From contig JACPLM010000035.1 of NCBI GenBank assembly GCA_016186525.1, positions 1-22,866 of the forward strand: a stretch of 22,866 bases of DNA, given 5' to 3'. Of the stretch, positions 20,352 to 22,866 are shown piece after piece. Within the stretch, counting starts at the first letter, position 1. Each line of letters opens with the position of its first letter. The translations under genes were made by a program, and so were the position numbers. The notes under the pieces are model-generated. The model searched no databases and was not told where the DNA came from. It was given only the letters and a program-made list of their open reading frames with translations. This stretch comes from Candidatus Nealsoniibacteriota bacterium. GTDB lineage: Bacteria; Patescibacteriota; Minisyncoccia; Minisyncoccales; MHMH01.

Positions 20352-22465
20352 TATCTTTTGCTCTCCTCAAGCGCTTTTTCAAAATGAGACATTCTGACAA
20401 AAAGTTTCTTTCTATCTTTTATGTCTTTAGCTGTGTGAATAAATTCCCGGATGGCTAGCATCGAAGCCTTTCGGCAAAGACTTTCAATATCGGCGCCAGT
20501 GGATTCTTCGCCCAAAAGATCGATAAGTTTTTCAATATCAACATCTTTGCCCAAGGGCTTTCCTTTAGTGTGAATCTCGAAAATCTTTCTTTTAGCTGAT
20601 CTATCGGGCGCAGCAATCTCTATTTGAAAATCAAATCGTCCTGCTCGCAAAAGGGCATCATCCAATAAATCCCTTCGGTTGGTAGCAGCTAACACCACCA
20701 CTCCTTTTAGTTCTTCAATCCCATCCAATTCGGTTTGGAGCTGCGCTACAGCCCTCCCCGAAACCCCGGACGAATCAAGGCCGGATCGTCTTGGAGCAAT
20801 GGAATCTATTTCATCGAAAAAGATAATGCAAGGAGTAGTTTGCCTGGCTTTTTTGAATATCTCCCTGATTCCTTCTTCTGTCTTGCCAACCCACATGGAC
20901 ATAAGCTGGGGGCCCTTAATAGAAATAAAGTTAACTCCTGATTCTTTGGCCACGGCTTTGGCTATTAAAGTTTTCCCGGTTCCTGGAGGGCCAAAAAGTA
21001 AAATACCTCTGGAAGGAGCAGTTTTGACATACTCAAATAAATCACCGTATTTAAGGGGGTACTCAATAGTATCTTGAAGAATTTGCTTAACTTTCTCCAA
21101 TCCTCCGATATCTTCCCATGTGACATCCGGAGTTTTCAAGAAAGCTTCTCTCAAAAGGGATGGCCTGACTTCTTTCAGTGCCTCTCGAAAATCATCCGTT
21201 TTTACTTCAAGAGCCATTATTTTTTCATAAGGAATCTGATTTTGGGTAAAATTCATATCCGGCATAACTTGGCGGAGGACATTCATTGCCGCTTCTCTCG
21301 CCAAAGCTTCAAGATCGGCTCCAGAAAAACCGTGAGTAATTTCAGCTAATTTTTGAAGGCTTACGTCTTCCGTTAAGGGCATTCCCCGAGTATGGATATC
21401 CAAAATTGCTCTTCGGCCATCGGCGTCCGGAACCGGGATAATAACCTCTCTGTCAAAACGTCCCGGCCTTCTTAGGGCAGGATCAATCAAGTCAGGAGCA
21501 TTGGTAGCAGCTATCACCACCACTTGGCCTCTTTCTTTTAACCCATCCATTAGGGCAAGAAGTTGAGCGGTAACTCTTCGTTCAACCTGCTGATCACCCC
21601 TCACCTCTTCTCGTTTAGAGCCAATGGCTTCTATCTCGTCCAGGAAAATTATACTGGGAGCGTTAGCCTGGGCTGTTTCAAATATCTTTCTAAGATGGGC
21701 CTCTGATTCGCCGTAAAATTTATGGATGACTTCAGGGCCGGAAACGGTGATAAAATAAGCATTGGTTTCATTGGCCACTGCCCGAGCAAGTAAAGTCTTC
21801 CCGCAGCCCGGAGGACCGTGCAAAAGCACGCCCTTAGGAGCTTCTATGCCCAATCTTTCAAAAATTTCAGGATGCCTTAAGGGCAGTTCAATCATTTCTC
21901 GGAGCCGCTGGATTGGCTTTTGCAATCCGCCCACATCTTCGTAGCAGGCGCCGGTGGGCCTTTTCCCTTGAGGCTGGCCTTTTACTTTTATTTCAGTTTG
22001 AGAACATATGACTACCGGGACTCCTTCGGGTTCGACTTTTTCTGCAACAAACTCCAAGGTTTGAGTCCCGAGAAGGGCAACTCTCACTAGGTCTCCCTCA
22101 ACCAAAGAAAAAGCTTCTAATTTTTCTCTGATTATCTGGTTAGGAATGGATTTAATTAAAGACTGTTGCGGTGCGAAAGCTATCATTGCGGCATTTTGAC
22201 TGGCAACTTTTTTTATCTTCAGCTGATCGTCGATACCAACTTTAGCATTTTTTCTGGTGATCCCATCTATTTGAGCAATCTTTTTACCTCTGTTTTGAGG
22301 CTGGGTAGGCATGGCCTTAGCCACGGTGACCCTTTTACCTTGAATTTCTACAATATCTCCAACGCTAATCCCGCAGGACGCCATATCGTCCGGATCAATT
22401 CTTATAATCCCTCTGCCAAGATCTCTGGCTTCTGCTTCTGCCACTCTAAGTTCCATCTCTTTCAT
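20351..22465 (-). CDS. Cdc48/VAT-type double AAA+ ATPase
   Basis: A 704-residue protein with the complete Cdc48/p97/VAT layout. An N domain (1 to about 165: double-psi barrel with GIIRIDPDDMASCGISVGDIVEI, then a second lobe) is followed by D1 with Walker A GPPGCGKT (217-224), Walker B SIIFLDEIEA (271-280) and arginine fingers in ALRRPGRFDRE. D2 has Walker A GPPGTGKT (492-499), Walker B CIIFFDEIDS (546-555) and LRAGRFDF. It is a hexameric cytosolic unfoldase in archaea and eukaryotes; bacterial copies are less common. The start at 22465 has a good ribosome binding site (GGGAGG, 6 nt upstream). It lacks an obvious C-terminal proteasome-docking HbYX motif, ending EESKR. Confidence 0.93.
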   Translation of the reverse strand: MKEMELRVAEAEARDLGRGIIRIDPDDMASCGISVGDIVEIQGKRVTVAKAMPTQPQNRGKKIAQIDGITRKNAKVGIDDQLKIKKVASQNAAMIAFAPQQSLIKSIPNQIIREKLEAFSLVEGDLVRVALLGTQTLEFVAEKVEPEGVPVVICSQTEIKVKGQPQGKRPTGACYEDVGGLQKPIQRLREMIELPLRHPEIFERLGIEAPKGVLLHGPPGCGKTLLARAVANETNAYFITVSGPEVIHKFYGESEAHLRKIFETAQANAPSIIFLDEIEAIGSKREEVRGDQQVERRVTAQLLALMDGLKERGQVVVIAATNAPDLIDPALRRPGRFDREVIIPVPDADGRRAILDIHTRGMPLTEDVSLQKLAEITHGFSGADLEALAREAAMNVLRQVMPDMNFTQNQIPYEKIMALEVKTDDFREALKEVRPSLLREAFLKTPDVTWEDIGGLEKVKQILQDTIEYPLKYGDLFEYVKTAPSRGILLFGPPGTGKTLIAKAVAKESGVNFISIKGPQLMSMWVGKTEEGIREIFKKARQTTPCIIFFDEIDSIAPRRSGLDSSGVSGRAVAQLQTELDGIEELKGVVVLAATNRRDLLDDALLRAGRFDFQIEIAAPDRSAKRKIFEIHTKGKPLGKDVDIEKLIDLLGEESTGADIESLCRKASMLAIREFIHTAKDIKDRKKLFVRMSHFEKALEESKR

Positions 22466-22480
22466 TGTTTCCTCCCTTGC

Positions 22481-22518
22481 CCCTCCGTAGTCCCGATTTC
22501 ATCGAGGACGAAGGAGGG
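22481..22518 (-). promoter_or_regulatory. Leader hairpin just upstream of the Cdc48-like gene
   Basis: A 38-nt interrupted stem: CCCTCC/GGAGGG (22481-22486 with 22513-22518), GTCC/GGAC (22490-22493 with 22506-22509) and CGAT/ATCG (22494-22497 with 22501-22504). On the minus strand its CCCTCC arm could also pair with the ribosome binding site GGGAGG at 22471-22476. On the plus strand it is followed by CTTTTT and would act as a terminator, but no plus-strand gene ends here. Confidence 0.55.
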
Positions 22519-22544
22519 CTTTTTAAAGAACAAGATATCTTTTG

Positions 22545-22574
22545 ATGCTAACAAAATAAAAGGCGGCGGGTCAA
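22545..22574 (-). promoter_or_regulatory. Candidate promoter of the cdc48-hsp20-like operon
   Basis: On the minus strand TTGACC (22569-22574, 5/6), 18-nt spacer, TAGCAT (22545-22550, 4/6). It would give a leader of about 70 nt containing the 22481-22518 hairpin. A perfect TATAAT further upstream (22690-22695) is an alternative, without a good -35. Confidence 0.35.
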
Positions 22575-22593
22575 GAGTAGCGGCACAGAGAGA

Positions 22594-22616
22594 ATTGCTT
22601 CTCCGGGAGAAGCAAT
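22594..22616. repeat. Perfect inverted repeat upstream of the cdc48-like operon
   Basis: ATTGCTTCTC (22594-22603) and GAGAAGCAAT (22607-22616), a 10-bp perfect stem with a 3-nt loop. No T-tract flanks it on either strand, so it is not a standard terminator; it could be an operator or RNA stem. Confidence 0.7.
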
Positions 22617-22631
22617 AAGCCCCACATAAAC

Positions 22632-22657
22632 AAAAACTGCCCTGCGATAGGTGGGCA
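22632..22657 (-). terminator. Terminator after the right-edge gene
   Basis: TGCCC/GGGCA (22638-22642 with 22653-22657) with a 10-nt loop, followed on the minus strand by GTTTTTGTTTATG. It lies 60 nt after the stop at 22717. The stem is short. Confidence 0.55.
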
Positions 22658-22716
22658 AAATTGTGATATTTTTCTTTGTCATCAATTGCATTATACCTTG
22701 AGATAAAAAAATGTGA

Positions 22717-22866
22717 TTAAAATATCTCCAACTGGGTAATCGCTTCCAATTCTTTGGAAGACAGAATCCGATGTTCTTGTAATGCTTTTAACACAATAGC
22801 CCACAATCTTTTTTCTTTTTTCTCCTGATATTCCCTCACGGTCTTTTCGGTAAGTAGAATATCCAA
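22717..22866 (-). CDS. C-terminal end of an unknown protein (partial)
   Basis: The frame is open through the right edge; 49 residues and a TAA stop (22717-22719) are visible, starting LDILLTEKTVREYQEKKEK and ending ELEAITQLEIF. It is helical and charged, with a possible winged-helix-like tail (LQEHRILSSKELEAI). No family can be named from this fragment. No stop interrupts the frame and a terminator-like hairpin follows, so it is probably a real gene end. Confidence 0.5.
   Translation of the reverse strand: MDILLTEKTVREYQEKKEKRLWAIVLKALQEHRILSSKELEAITQLEIF

Noticed and set aside
22481..22524. Plus-strand intrinsic terminator
   Set aside because: The hairpin plus CTTTTT looks like one, but no plus-strand gene ends nearby; I list it instead as a leader structure of the minus-strand operon.
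22166..22618. Plus-strand 150-codon frame
   Set aside because: Antisense to the N-terminal part of the Cdc48-like gene, runs through its leader hairpin, and shows no family features or ribosome binding site.

Overview
The window reads as chromosome from a small-genome bacterium, most likely of the Candidate Phyla Radiation (Patescibacteria, Parcubacteria-like). This is inferred from low GC, tight minus-strand operons, many short orphan genes, a coiled-coil mini-protein of a kind I associate with Parcubacteria, an archaeal-style nucleotidyltransferase/left-handed beta-helix protein, and short repeat elements inserted in frame in housekeeping genes. The code is standard: parA and korA end in TGA.

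Layout. A (p)ppGpp synthetase/hydrolase C-terminus (plus strand, cut by the left edge) converges on parB-parA across a shared terminator. tRNA-Leu(CAA) is divergent from parA. A minus-strand series follows: an LRV-repeat protein with its own promoter (2.3-3.0 kb); tsaC, an UNC93-like MFS protein, tsaD and a PAP2 phosphatase as one tightly packed unit (3.1-6.3 kb); a promoter-to-terminator unit of three tiny genes, two of them cysteine-rich (6.35-7.07 kb); a YvcK/CofD-family protein overlapping a nucleotidyltransferase/beta-helix protein (7.05-9.26 kb); and korA-korB, a two-subunit 2-oxoacid:ferredoxin oxidoreductase (9.3-11.8 kb). Between 11.8 and 13.1 kb is an accessory stretch of small independent units: a small gene split by an in-frame TGA, a coiled-coil protein, a candidate structured RNA and a two-helix membrane peptide. 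Then comes a complete F-type ATP synthase operon, atpZ-B-E-F-H-A-G-D-C (13.1-19.4 kb), preceded by a beta-carbonic-anhydrase-like protein. A Cdc48/VAT-type double AAA+ ATPase translationally coupled to an Hsp20-like protein follows (19.9-22.5 kb), and the C-terminus of an unknown protein runs off the right edge.

How it works together. The energy genes (reduced ferredoxin from 2-oxoacid oxidation, probable proton-driven ATP synthase), t6A tRNA modification (TsaC+TsaD), chromosome segregation and protein quality control make this mostly a housekeeping block. The least explained parts are the palindromic elements in the atp operon, the 30-nt in-frame repeats in tsaD, the 11.8-13.1 kb small-gene stretch with its possible ncRNA, and the cysteine-rich mini-operon. 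Several promoters are close to the sigma70 consensus (TTGACA, 16-17 nt, TAGAAT/TATTAT/TAAAAT), which supports calling the small genes real.
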